NCBI GenBank assembly: GCA_002118135.1
Contig: BDIU01000014.1
Location: forward strand, 186,001 to 250,000
Direction: 5' to 3'
Length of the DNA: 64,000 nucleotides
DNA from: Trebouxia sp. TZW2008
Lineage: Eukaryota; Chlorophyta; Trebouxiophyceae; Trebouxiales; Trebouxiaceae
A model generated the notes under the pieces. That model saw nothing but the letters and a program-made list of their open reading frames with translations, searched no databases and was not told where the DNA came from. The translations under genes were made by a program, and so were the position numbers. Positions 1-12,200 of the stretch are shown piece by piece; position 1 is the stretch's first letter, and every line of letters begins with the position of its first letter.

Positions 1-291
1 TGGGCTGCATGCTGTGGGTGTCATGTCACAACCACCAGTTGCTCAAAATTTGCAAGTCACAGTGTGCAGTGTACACTTCGAAACCTTTTTGGACTGACCT
101 ACAAAGACGTAAAAATGATGTGCCACATGTCGAGTGGTGACACCTGCGCAGTAAGAGCCATTGTTCTCACCTTGTGCCTACACAAACACAAACTTTGCTG
201 TCTGTGGCAAGCGTTTTGCCTGCTGGGCTGTGTGCTTTGAGTGTCACAACAAGGACCTTTGATGCTCAAACTTTGCAAGTCAGGCTGTGCG
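1..291. repeat. Imperfect direct repeat pair
   Basis: A block of about 70 bp at 1-75 recurs in diverged form at about 223-291. Shared words are GGGCTG, GTGTCA(T)...CACAAC, and TTTGCAAGTCA followed by TGTGC. The period is about 222 bp. No coding potential is seen in either copy. Confidence 0.5.
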
Positions 292-2211
292 ATCACCTCA
301 CTCATGTCTCCCTGGGACGAGCTAGAAAGACTTGAGAAGGCATTGCACCCGCTGAGTTGAGGTTTTGCGCATTACAAGTCATTGCTTTGTGGTTGCTTCA
401 GACAGACTGTCCAGGGCCTGTGCCAAGCTACTTGTTGCAAGCTTTTGCTGACAGTCTTGCGCAGTCTGCGACCGATCTGTAGCTTTCAGAGTATGCAGCA
501 TGACAGGCTTGCAAACCCAACTTTGCTCATGCTTGCTTGGATTGAGACTGTCATGCTATGTCCAGATTTTGAGAGGCTTGAGCGAACAAGATTCAATGGA
601 GCTTTGCAGATGGTAGATGCTGCCATTCATATGAATTGCATGGTTAAGTTGTTTCTGCAGGCTTGCAGAGTCAAGCAATGACCACAGCTTGAAGGCTTGA
701 CTCTATGTGCTTGTTGCAACAGCAACTCCAGCAAGCAATGGATGGCAAACTGCCCCTTGCAAATGATGGCGCATGACACATCATGGGGTACATGGACAAA
801 TAAGACCAAACTTGTGTCCAAGTGCCCTTGCGCCTGCAGCTGATTCTGATTTGAATGAGAGACAGCTGCAGGATTCAAGGGCACATGGATAGAACACCTT
901 CACATGCTCAATTGTAGGTTTGTGACCCTTCTGATGCCCTCGAAGATGAATTTGCCCTTTCACACCCACCCATTTGTGCTCATTAAGTCTAAGACTCGTC
1001 AAAACGCTGTCAGCTTTCACTTTAACCTCATATGTCTGCGCTGACATCATGGCAATTGCCGCTGCAATGTACACTTGCCAGGGAATTCAGTGATTCTTTG
1101 CAGTAGGACTTGTTGGAACAGTCAGGGCTCACACAAGGTACAGACATCTGTGATAATTCTACATCTGTGGTGCATAAACCTTTTGCAAGGCAAAGTCTTT
1201 GCCTGTGTTGGCAAGCTTGAGTGAGCTCAATCATCCCACTCACCCCTGAGTCTCGAGTGGGTGAGCATGATTTTGGGTGTGGGAGGTAGCAGCTGCGATA
1301 CCATCAAGTTTGAAGAAGTTGAGATAGGCGAGGCTGAGGAGGTCCCAGTTGCCGTGAGACAAATGTTTTCTGCAAAACATAAAGTCTCTGCTTTGTTTGT
1401 CAAAGTCAATTGTCACCTGTTGAGTTTAGCTGCTATTGCAGTTTTGACACAGACTTCAGCACAGTCCTTCTTCAAAGGTTGAGATTGGTCTCTTTTATTT
1501 ACTGGGGTTGTGCATCAGATGCAAAGAACGCGGAGCAATCCAAGCATGAAAGGAGCTCTGTGCTGGGGCCAGTGTCACGGCACCATACCAAAACCTCACG
1601 TAGAGTTGTGGTGCTAGTACAAGCCCATTCAGGTCTAGTGATTTTTCAAACACTAGACAAACTAGGACACATCTTTTGCAAATACAGTGGCCATGGGTGG
1701 TGACAGACAGTATCATCAGCCATTGGCATTGTACTTACCCTCAGTCCATGCCCTGACTGAGTCCATGCAGTCGGCGACGTCTCAGTCAGGACCCGGTCTG
1801 ACCAAACACAGAGTATGGCAGTTGAGCAGACCTGCAATGCAAGGCTGGTGGTATCAGGTCCCAACTGTTCATTAACCAATTCATGTTTGGAGCTGGTCTT
1901 GACTGCTTAGTGCCTTTGCAGACAGCCCGCAGGCAAGTGCAGTCCAAACATGTCCTGGTCAAGGCCACTTGGGTCATGCCACAGTCATATTGGCTGTAAA
2001 GCATGCTGTCATTCAGTGCCATTTCTGATCAGTCAGCCAGCACACAGAGCACGGCAAATTTCTGCTTTAAGCAGAAATTGCATGCTCTGTGCACATTGGG
2101 TTCAAAGCCAGTGCAGCTCAGCCAAGCTTATATAGTCTTCGCGCTGAGTTTGCTGATGTGCTGCCTCTCTTCACTTCCAAGATCTCAAGATCTGAAGCGC
2201 AAGGTACTCTA

Positions 2212-2682
2212 TCTGAGGCAATCCAAAAATTCTAATCCACACTAGGCGCCTGACAACAGCAATTTGCAAAACAGCACAGAACCTTGGGCATTGCGCGCTT
2301 GCCAGGACTGCCAGATTGCCAGGGCCTTGCATTTCAGGTCTCATACTCAAGCCAGAAGCTTCTGACTTAAAGTTTGAGGTCTGGAATGGCAAATTCCTGG
2401 CAAGTTGTAATGCTGAAGCTTCTGTTCTGTTCTGTTCTGTTCTGTTCTGTTCTGCAAGATGCTGATGTCAGAAGCCTAGTACGGACTGAGAGCTTTGAAT
2501 TGCCTCAGATACAGCGCCTTGCACTCCAGATATTGACTTGAGTCAGAAGCTTTGGACATGAGTTTGCAATCTGGAACTGCAGGGTCCTCAAAACCTTGCA
2601 ATGCAGAAGCTTCTGTCCTGTTCTGCAAGATGCTGTTGTCAGGTGCCTAGTGCGGACTAGAATGTTTGGATTGCTTTAGACA
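2212..2682. repeat. Inverted repeat, arms 2212-2275 and 2622-2682
   Basis: The left arm reads roughly as the reverse complement of the right arm. The right arm contains GCTGTTGTCAGGTGCCTAGT and the left arm contains its diverged complement ACTAGGCGCCTGACAACAGC. The arms are about 60 bp and the loop is about 345 bp. The loop holds part of the tandem repeat listed next. Confidence 0.6.
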
Positions 2683-2782
2683 CAGCACCTTGCACTTCAG
2701 ATCTTAGCTCAAGTTAGACGCTTGAGTCTCAGATGTGGAACTGCAAGGTCCCAGCAACCTGGCAATGCTAAAATTCTGTTCT
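2325..2782. repeat. Three-copy tandem repeat (about 110-130 bp core, about 180-bp period)
   Basis: Copies begin near 2325, 2517 and 2688. Each starts CCTTGCA(T/C)T(T/C)CAG, passes through GGAA(C/T)(T/G)GCA, and ends in a run of TTCTGTTCTG or TCCTGTTCTG. They have diverged by substitutions and small indels. No flanking target-site duplication or transposase is visible. Confidence 0.6.
2420..2454. repeat. (TTCTG)7 microsatellite
   Basis: Seven perfect copies of the pentamer TTCTG lie at the end of the first copy of the 2325-2782 tandem repeat. The other two copies end in one or two TTCTG units, so the microsatellite expanded after the larger duplication. Confidence 0.9.
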
Positions 2783-3412
2783 GCGCCTCAATCAGGATCT
2801 TCCCATGAATGACTCTGCAATATCATTACATTCTATACAATCTATGGGCCTAAATTCCATTTCGCTCACCCTTTAATAAGGGGCTTTAAGTGCCCATTTC
2901 TGGTTTGTTACAGACTTTGCTGGTCAGTAGGTGGCAGTTCTGAAGCATGCCATTCAATTGCAGGTGAACAGCATTCTTGTAGGCAGTGTTGCTTCAGATG
3001 TTTATACAATGGGCTGCAAAGGCACAGAGGTCATGAAAGTCTGGATAAAGTGTTCCTTTGAGAGTTGTCAATATCTTCAAAACGCATGCTCAACTGGCCC
3101 AGCAGGCCCAGCTAGGTACATTCTGGAGCAATCAAGTGTATCCAACCAGATACAGCATTGCTCTAGTGGATGCCCACCTTAGGCCTACTACAACTGTTCA
3201 CTCTGCACAGGCGTGTCTCCTGAGTTCTTAGGCACTCTTTGCCAGCAAAAACAGCAAGTTCTGCAAATGTGACTTTTCCAGATGACATGTTTGCCGCGCT
3301 TGCATTTTTGTGGCTCTTTAGCTTTATGGCCTGCGAAGCAGTGGGGCACTAGCAAAAGTCAAGACAGCTTGTCATCAGACAATGGGTTTGTGGAGCAAGT
3401 GTCCAGCTTTCT

Positions 3413-3480
3413 GTCCGTCTCTGTACCTGCTTGTCTGTCCACCTGCCTGCCCATTTGTCTGCCTGTTTGCCGGCCTCTGC
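3413..3480. repeat. Degenerate CTGT/CTGC tract
   Basis: This is an interrupted run of CTGT, CTGC and CTGY tetramers. Similar tracts occur at about 32560-32630 and in long pure form at about 60722-60833. Confidence 0.6.
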
Positions 3481-4339
3481 TGCTGTTGCACACTACCGTA
3501 TGCATGCAAGCGCTCTAGCAGTCTGTGCATAAGTTGTGACTACATCTGTGTGTACACTTGTGCACCAGCTTGATTGCTTGTGCTGCTTGCAGATACCTCA
3601 GCTCGAGCTGAGACAACCTGCTACTTTTAGATGCAGCTATGGCAACAGCAATGAACTTTTGGAAGGCTCTTGCAAGCACAGCAAAGCTGACTTGGGCTCA
3701 CCACCAGCCACTCTGCCATGATGGACTTGTATCTCGCACCTGTATACATGTAGTGTTGACTTTGTGACCTGACGTCTGTTAATGGCAGAAGCTCTGCTGT
3801 CGCCCAGTATGGCAAGAACTTCAGGGGGTTTCAAAGTTTGCCATCATTGGCTGACCTCTGAATGGCTGCTTGGTCATCTGCCTGCCACCTTGAAATTGCA
3901 CTGTCTGCCAAGGTGTGTCATGCTGTACATCATATGTTTGTTTATTCATCTTAGTCGTACAAACAGTGGTGTGTCACACCGATCACACCGATGTCAGTTG
4001 TGTTGCTCAGCACACGCATGTCATCTTATGACAACGCATTAAATGCAGACGCCTTGACAGTGCTGTCATTATGCATCCTGCGGCAGCGCCTGGCTTTGTA
4101 ACTTTGATGGCATTACAGTATTTCCATTGTTGGTTCAAGCTTTTGCTATACATCGTCATGATGGTGGACTAAACAGTGCGTGCTGCTGGCCATCGCTGAA
4201 GTGTCACCTTGACTTAGCAAATGCCATCAGCGCCCGCAGGCTTCGCATATCGCTGGCATGCCATCTGCAAATTTTGGTTGCAGGCTTCTAGAAGCAGAAG
4301 AAGACGATGGCCACTGCCAGTCAACGTAAACGCCATCCG

Positions 4340-5100
4340 GTCAATTATTCACGCTGCTTGCTAGAGTACTGAGCTTATGTCATTATTTCAAAATAAGTTT
4401 GTCACCGCGACGCTTCGACTTTGTGCAGGTGACAAACACCTTAACCCCACCAGGCTCGATATAGCAGACAGTCCTGCAGTCGGCTGCACTCGCCGTTCGC
4501 GATTGTCCAAGGATCTGCACAGCCTCTCGTTGCGGACCCGCATGCCTATGCAGCCGCAGTCGCCGACAGCCTACAGCCTATCATCTCTGCAGCAAGATTT
4601 GCCTGACGAGTTCTTCGCCTGGGACTTTTCTCGCGACGTCCTTGGGGGCCTGGATCAGTTCGTCGATCCCGCCTCGAGCTTGGAAAGCTCTGAGACCCCA
4701 GAATTTGATGCTGCGGAAGCATCGCAGACAGCTGCGGAGCCTGCAGGCCCTTCCTCGTCAGACACAGCACCGCCAGTCACGGCAACGTCAAGACCCCGCT
4801 CAGGCTCTGCAGGGCTGCGCAAGCAGAGGCAGAACCGTCTAGCACAGCAGCGGTACCGGCAAAGGCAGAAGGTAGGTGAAGGCTTGAACGCAGCGAAAGC
4901 CATGGCTGGATCTGCAGTGTCGGCAAGAGCTTGACTCTTTTGCGCACGCAACGCGCAACCAGCAAAGAACGTCCTGTATTGACAGAGGTGACCTGACCCC
5001 GTGTATTCCATGTTCAGGCCCAGTCAGACGCGCTTGACGCGCAAGTAACTGCTACGGAAGCCAAGCTGCAAGAGCTCAAAGAGCGCCAAAAGCAGCTCGA
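4340..5100. promoter_or_regulatory. CpG-rich island at the bZIP A 5' end
   Basis: CpG dinucleotides are frequent from just upstream of the start codon through exon 2. Examples are CGCGACGCTTCGAC, CGCCGTTCGCG and CGACGTCC. They are scarce in the DNA on both sides. By analogy with the same pattern at the other gene starts I read this as the promoter/TSS region. No TATA box is obvious. Confidence 0.45.
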
Positions 5101-7302
5101 AGCAAGAAACGCTGTGCTGGAGTCGGCAGCCAGCGCCAGCTTGAGCGAGTCTGCAGGGGTAAGTGCAGTCTGATGTTTTGCAATCCCTGCTGCATTGTCA
5201 GCTCTGTGCTAAATAACAAGATCATCTCAGTGATCTTTAGTTGTGCATGGCATCATTCTTGCTGCAAGGTGTTGCAGTGAGATCGTCTTGCCTGAGATCA
5301 ACAGCAGAACGAATGTCAGTTACAATGCAACTGTTGCAGTTGCACTCAGCTGCATTATTGCCTGCAGACGCAGCTGATTCATGGAATGTGACTGGTGCAG
5401 GGTGAAGACGACTGGAGAACCCTCACATCTTCTGCCATAGACCAGACACAGACAATCAAGCTGACAGTGCTTGACAACCAGCTTCTGGTCAAGTCCGTGG
5501 ATGATGTCAGCACCATGCCCTTCACAGAGTTCTCAACCCTATATGCGGTAAGCATCTCAAAACTGCAGCAACATTGCTTGCAAGCACCTTGCAGTTGTGC
5601 ATGACTACAGCTCAGTCAGGAATTCGACTGCATTACCCACAGACAGGCGTTCATTGTGCAGATGTAGCAAGCCTGCACTGTGCAACAAAGCTCAGGGGAT
5701 CTGCACATAGCTTTGTCATATGATGCATTGTGAACCTGCTTGTGGTAAGATCCGAAGACTCGTAACTCTGCACTGTGCACATTGCGTAAGTGTGTAGGCA
5801 CTTTACCTGGGTCATGTGTAGTGTCATATGCGATGGCCCACTACAACCTGCGCAAGATACTGAAGAGTGTTGCAAGGAGAAAATTCAACCAACGCTGATC
5901 TTTGGCGCAGGCATATGCACAAAAAATTTCAGGGTGCCTGGCTGCTGCAGCAAACAGTTCAGCACCTGAGGAGCACATCAAGCAAGCACAGAGATGGACT
6001 TGTGAAAGCAATGCACTTAGGGTGTTCCTGGCAGTCGGCAACCTGAAAAACTTTGTTGCATTCTCCACTACCAGGCTGGATGGGAGCATGGGTCCAGGAG
6101 CAAATCAGCTGACAGATGCATGGTATCAAGATTTCTTGGTGAGCATGCAAACGTCATTGCAATACTTGCCTTGTGTATATGTGCTGCATGTGTACCTTCC
6201 ATGCATTCTGCTGCTCAAAGTTGACACCCATACTTGACAGCTGTCCAGCAGCCTGCAACAGCTAAACCCAGTCAAGGTATGTCAAACTGAATCCATGCAT
6301 GTATAGGGCCACAGCCTTGTGCACAGTCATGATCAGATTTACCGACACCGCAAAAGCGCAGCCAGCATTTGCACGTTTGTATGGTTCTCATGCAAAGCTT
6401 ACAACGCTGAACGGAAGCTGATGCAAAGTCTTTGTGTACATGCTTGCCTGGTGGTTTGCAGGCAGGTCTGCATCTGACAGAGCCCCAGCAGGCAGACATG
6501 ATGTTCCTGCGGCAGCTCTTCTACAACAGGCTCTCAGCTTTGTCACGAGAGCGTAAGGAGTTGTTACGTCAAGTACCACCAGGCATTACTGAGGCCATGT
6601 TGGATGCTAGCACCCGCTTGGCTGACTTCAATGCCATAGCACAGCAGCTGCATGACAACAGCGCTGCCGAGTTCCGAGCTTTCATGTTGTTCACATCTGC
6701 TTACCGGCGTGGGGTGAGAACCAATGCTCCTTGTATCGCGAGCTGATTATGTAGTGGACGTTGCCGGCAGTCATTCTCATACCGTTCAGTGGTACTGTTA
6801 CAGTAATGGGTATCTCTGATGTCTTTAGCTAGGGCCTCCCAGGAGGCAGCAGTTGTCAAATGCATCAAGTGATGCAAGTGATGAGTAATGCACACTAGCT
6901 GACTGATTGATGCCGCACGTGTGCACCCTGAATGTTCACAGGTATGTCTGCAGTCCTGTTTTACACGCCTGCAGTGTCAAAAGCTGCTGCCCAGCTACAG
7001 ATGCTGAAATAGCTCATCTCCCTGCTGACTTCATCTTGATGTTTCTGCAGATTCTGACAGGCGAGCAGAAAGCGCTCAGTCTCGTGAAGGCTTTCCCATA
7101 CATAGCTGACGAGCCACGCCTCTTTGAAACGCTAGCAGCTCAGCGCAATGCAGCCCCTTTGGCAGTGCTGACTCAGCCCTCTGGGCCGGATGATCTGGAG
7201 TATAACACCAACTGGCTGCAAGTGGCGGTGTATCTCAGAAGCATCAATAGGCAGAACTTGGTTAATTATGTGCCATTCATTGTGGCCCCCGTAGCAGAGT
7301 AG
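4542..7302 (+). CDS. bZIP transcription factor A with a conserved C-terminal region
   Basis: Seven phase-0 exons: 4542-4871, 5018-5158, 5401-5547, 5911-6138, 6241-6276, 6462-6713, 7051-7302 (461 aa). The basic region ends exon 1 with NRLAQQRYR (the N-x7-R bZIP signature). The leucine/heptad helix is exon 2, from AQSDALDAQV to QLEARNAVLE. This architecture indicates a nuclear dimeric DNA-binding regulator. The acidic N-terminus (SLQQDLPDEFFAWDFS) may be an activation region. Downstream lie about 300 residues I do not recognise, with blocks FLAVGNLKNFVAF, ADMMFLRQLFY and AFPYIADEPRLFE. These are shared with the next gene and so are under constraint. I chose the ATG at 4542 because its context matches the paralog's start. 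An in-frame ATG at 4377 and another at 4548 are alternatives. The 36-nt exon 5 is supported only by splice sites and phase. Confidence 0.85.
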
Positions 7303-8639
7303 GACATCTCAAGATCTGTCATGAGGGGGCAAAACTAGTAGCGTAACTGCACTGTAGCTCCTTGTGTACTGTACTGAAAGCGCTTAATCAGAGACTAAGT
7401 AAGAGGCAACGTATGCCAGTAAATTTGCATCATGTGTGACTGCATCATGCAGATCATGTGTTTTGTGTTGCAGTTCTATAACCAGGCAGCACATGCCCAT
7501 CATCAAAGCTTCTTTGGCAAAGTGTTCAGTAGCTGTTGCAACAAATGCTGTGTTGTAGGCTTTCTGTACATTTGGGTGTTTATTATCTTTGTGCTCTTTC
7601 CTGTGCCCCCTAATTTGATCTGCAAATGTTGTGAGCAACTTTGGGCCTCAGACATACCATCTGCCTAGCCAGCCGCTATTCAGGGCTTGTGAAGTCAACT
7701 AATTTGATAGATATATTACTTATAGTCATGTCATCCAAGCAATGGGGCAACCTGCATGCGTTCTTAGGTGATGCAAAGATGTGCATGCTGAACAATGTTA
7801 TTGTATGACACGCTGTGTAGCTGAAGACATATCTGCTTTTGGCCTTTTGCAGCATGTGCGCATTGCTCTGCATCTATAGCTAATGTACACTGCAAAGACA
7901 CCATTACCTTTGCAGCCTGCCTTGTCACTGTCGGCTAACCAGCTACAGTACACACAGTCTGCATCGCGATCGCTCTACATTGAGTCTCTAGCGAATGCTG
8001 TCCTGTGAGCCCCCTGTTGCGTCTCTGAAAGGAGGTTGTATGTAAACAGTAGACAGTCTTTTGCCTGTTGAGTTGGAAACCCTAGCTAGCACCTCATGTT
8101 CATTGAATGTCATGCCACTGTGGCTTGGTGCTGGAAGACTTGCTGACTTCACTTGTTAAGACCAACATGCGCTGTGGGCACCGCCAGTTGCAGCAGCAGT
8201 TGAGCCAGAGCATTCGGTCTGCTTCAAGCAATTGATCATGACCGCTAACCCTTCACGAGACAACTGATTCTGCCAATTGTACATGGCATATGCACTGATT
8301 CTGCCACTTGCACATGCATATGCACAATACTCTCAGCTGACACAGTTGTTGACTGCATTCACAGCTTGCCAATGGTTGTTACTTGTCACAATGGCAGTAA
8401 GACTTGCTGCTAAGCAACCGGATGACGTCCTGCTGCGGCTGTGTGGCTGTTGCAGCTGCATTTGGAGCGATGAAGGTGCATGACCAATACTGTAGGAGTT
8501 GCATGACCAATTTCCGTTTTCTGCATTATCCGCTCTTTACAGAAGCACAGACAGAAGGTACTAGGGATTTTGTCATGCATGTGGCATGCCAAATTAGTAT
8601 TTGGTAGGCATGACAAATATCTCACCTTGCTCTGGCTTA
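7303..8639. other. Spacer between the tandem bZIP genes
   Basis: No gene is supported. It probably holds the 3' UTR of bZIP A. A TGTAA motif, the usual poly(A) signal of green algae, is at 8041-8045, about 740 bp past the stop, which is long but possible. The sequence is CpG-poor until about 8640. Confidence 0.4.
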
Positions 8640-9240
8640 ACGCGCTTTATATTCCCCTGGCCAGGCTGCAGTGGGCATTACAAGCTTGCGCATCGCGAAC
8701 TGTAATGCGGTTGCAACCATATCAGCCTCGCTCATCGAAGTTCTGGCAAGATGTCAGATTCCACCGCTTACAGCTTGATGTCCCTGCAACAGGACATACC
8801 AGAGGAACTCCCGCGTTGGGACTACTCCGAAGATGTCCTGGGCAACTTTGAGCACTTCGCCGATACTGCGACCGGGGCGCAAGCGTTCGAGGGACCCGAG
8901 GCTGTTGCTGCCGCCGGCTTGCTTGCTGAAGAACCAGCTGGGCCTTCGAGCTTGCAGCCTGATCCGGGAGGCCCCTCGGCGAGGGTTGCGGGCCAGCGCA
9001 GCGGCGTTGCAGAAACGCGCAAGCAGGCACAGAACCGTCAAGCTCAACAACGTTTCAGACAGCGGCAGAGGGTATGTTGTTGCGCGCAGTGACTGTCGGG
9101 CACCGACTTGCTCATCCTAGGCGCAAGTCCTGGGGATCGGACATGCGCACTGCAGAGCTCGTCGCAATTGTCGCGAGCGTAGTTACGACCTTGCATTTTG
9201 ATCACAGGCCAAAGCGGAAACGTTGGAGGCACAGTTGGCG
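8640..9240. promoter_or_regulatory. CpG-rich island and TATA-like element of bZIP B
   Basis: CpG density rises sharply at about 8640 and falls after exon 2. TTTATATT at 8646-8653 lies about 100 bp before the ATG at 8751 and could be a TATA element. The CpG-rich block is the stronger evidence that this is the promoter. Confidence 0.4.
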
Positions 9241-12200
9241 GCCACAACGGCTCAGGTGCAACAGCTGCAAGCCAACCAGAGACTGCTTGAAGCCAGGAAT
9301 GCATTGCTGGAGTCTGTTGCCAGCACCACACTCGGATCTGCTGCAGAAGCACCTGCGGTAAACACCTTGCATCTCGACCGAGCAACTTGCCCAGGACTGT
9401 CAAACACGCTGTTCAGTTTAGCTATGCTCAACGTCATGCCGTTTCACTTGCATGCCTTCATGTGCAGCGCTTTGCTTCAGTGCACTTCCAAACAGTGCAT
9501 GGGCGCCAGCCACAGGGTCATGTACAGAAAGACAGCAATGCTAGCGCTGCAGTAGCAGCTATAACCTATTTCTTCACTGCTTGAACCTGCACTAGCGTTG
9601 ACCTGATATTGCTTCATGATGCAAACCATCCTGCAAAGCAACATATGTCTGAACTCACTGTTGGCCTTCAGGGCATACTGTACATGCCTTGCAAGCTGCT
9701 TGAAAGCCTGGAAGGACTGCACACGTCAGCAAATAAAGCGCATGTTTCCATAACTGGCCAGCTTTCCATCAGATCCTGTGTACCAAACACACTGAATCTG
9801 TGTGTTGTGTGCAGGCAGCAGTTGACTGGGCGAATGCACCATCCACTGCATCTGATGATCAGCGCACAATTGTGCTGACAGTCCTGGATGACCAAGATCT
9901 GGTGAAGAGTGTGCGGGAAGTGGGGCAAATGCCTTTCACTGCATTTGCTGCTTTGTACTCAGTAAGCTCTCAACCCTTTGCCATTACTGCAGCTCCACTG
10001 CATGAGTGCATGTTGAAGCTAGCTTGCACTGTCTTAGACAGGCGTTATGGTTGCAAGTCAAGTGCTTAATGAATGGTGCCTCTCACTGTATTTGCTGCTT
10101 TATAGTCAATTAGAGCCTGTGCAACGTCTTCATGCATGGGCCTGTGCGCCATGTGCAGCATCTTCACTGCTTGAATGCATGCCAAAGCCACCTTGCAATG
10201 TCCTAGGCAGGCGTCATGGTCACAAGCCAGCTACAGCTCACTCAGCTACAGATGCCTTTCCCTGCATTTGCTGCTGTACACTCAGCAAGAGCCTATTCAG
10301 CATCTGTCCGCTTCATGCATGGCTCTGTCTTTTGTGTGCAGCATTTTCTCTGCTTGAACACATGCCAAACCCACCTGGCAATGCTATAAACAGCATTTGC
10401 TGTTGCATGTGTGTTTGTTATTGTACAGCTGATGGCTTTTGCACAAGAGGTCAAGAAACAACTGTCCTCCGTTGTGCTCCTTTTTGTCTGCTTTCATTTA
10501 CGTTGCTTTGCCACTCTACGCTTGCCTCCAACGTGTGGCATGCAAGTGAGCTTGCTGACTGCTTAGACATGTGAATGCCGTCTGTTCCCACAGGCATATG
10601 CAAGGAAGATGAACAGGTGCCTTCTGGAGACCAGCCACAACGGCAACTCACCAGCCATTATGCAAGAGCTGCGAGAGTGGAGCTCCCAAGTCAACTCCCT
10701 GATTGTGTTCTTGGCGGTTGGCAATGTCAGGAACTTTGTGGCATTCACGGGAACCAGACTGGATGGGAACCAAGGCCCTAGTGTTGCTGAGCTACCTGAC
10801 TCTTGGTATCAAAGCTTTACGGTAAGTTGCATCACGTCATGTGTTCTTGGCAGTTGGTGATGTCAGGAACTGGGTAGCCTTCACTGGAGCTTGACTGGAA
10901 GGGAACACAAGCCCTAGTGTGGCTGAGCTTCCTAACTCTTGGTATCACAGCTTTACGGAAAGCTGCATATGTGATGTGAGTCCTGATCTCATTCTTGGCA
11001 GTGGGCAATGTCAGGAACTTTGTTGCATCCTCTGGAATCAGACTGGATTGGGAACCAAAAGCCCAGTGTTGCAGAGCTTCCTGACTCTTGGTATCCATAC
11101 ACCATCTGTCAAACGTCAGTCACTCTACGCATGGTTGCCTCCGTTTTCTCTCATTTTCATAACACATGGAGTGAAGAAGCACGCAAATTAATTGATATGC
11201 TGTCAGACTATTGCTGTCATGCAAGCTGAGCTTTGCGACACGTATCAAATGCTTCAGCACGCTGTGAACCCTCTGATGACAGCAAGTGTTGCACGTCTAC
11301 ACACACTGCCCTGTGACAGTAGCGCAGTCTCTGCATTGCCACAACAGGCTCTCATGGTATACTGTAAGGAGTTTGACAGGGGTCACACTGACATCTTGTT
11401 GCCTTCTGTAGGCAACGATGCACCTCACAGAAGCCCAACAGGCAGATATGATGCACCTGCGTCGCCTGTTTTACGCCAAGATTGGCGCTCTGAGGCGGGA
11501 AAGGGAGCTTCTGCTACAGAAGGTCCCTTCAGGAGCCGCCACCACCACTCCGGATGCTGCCACCAGACTGGCTGACATCAATGCCATAGCACAACACCTG
11601 CATGACAACAGCGCGGCTGAATTCAGGGCCTACATGCAACTCAGCGCTGCCTACTGCAGAGGGGTAAGTGATACTGGATGACAGCCACTGTGGATTGAAT
11701 GAGAGTCACTGTAGATTGAATGACAGTCGCCTTTGATTAAATGACAGTCTCTGTTGCACGCTTTAACACTGGCGCTAGGTGTGTGAGTCAAAGTTTTGTC
11801 TTGAGAGGGGGAGGACCTCAGTTGTGTCATGATCGGCTGAGGCATTGTTTGACAGTGAGCAGAGTTGCAACTCAGCGCGGCCTACTGCAGAGAGGTAGGT
11901 TTCCATGCACAACAAGTCTTGTTGCACGCTTTAGCACCACTGTAAGGCATGTGAGATTCAGGTGTCTTGAGAGGGACAGCTTATCAGTATTGGCACGGTT
12001 GACCATGCCGCGTCAGCGTTTGACAGTGATCAGAATTGCAATCACATGACACGTGCAGGGGGGTAGGTGACACAAGTTGTCAGTCACTGCTGCGCGTTTC
12101 AGCACTATTGCTAGGTACATCAGGTGCAAACTGTGTCTTGTGAGCGGAAGGTGAACAGTGCTGTTGTCACTGAGCAAGCTGAAATGTGACAATGCCCCAG

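Larger units (their letters stand above)
1..4340. other. Gene-poor segment, no supportable gene
   Basis: No open frame here exceeds about 100 codons and I could not chain any pieces into a spliced model with recognisable protein sequence. The DNA is CpG-poor and TG/CA-rich like the introns elsewhere in the window. It carries the direct, tandem and inverted repeats listed separately. It could be intergenic DNA or a long intron or 3' UTR of a gene that starts left of the window. Confidence 0.5.

Noticed and set aside
1261..1482. A short ORF with protein-like acidic sequence (TIKFEEVEIGEAEEVPVAV)
   Set aside because: No splice partners in phase and no recognisable family. It may be a relic exon but cannot be supported.
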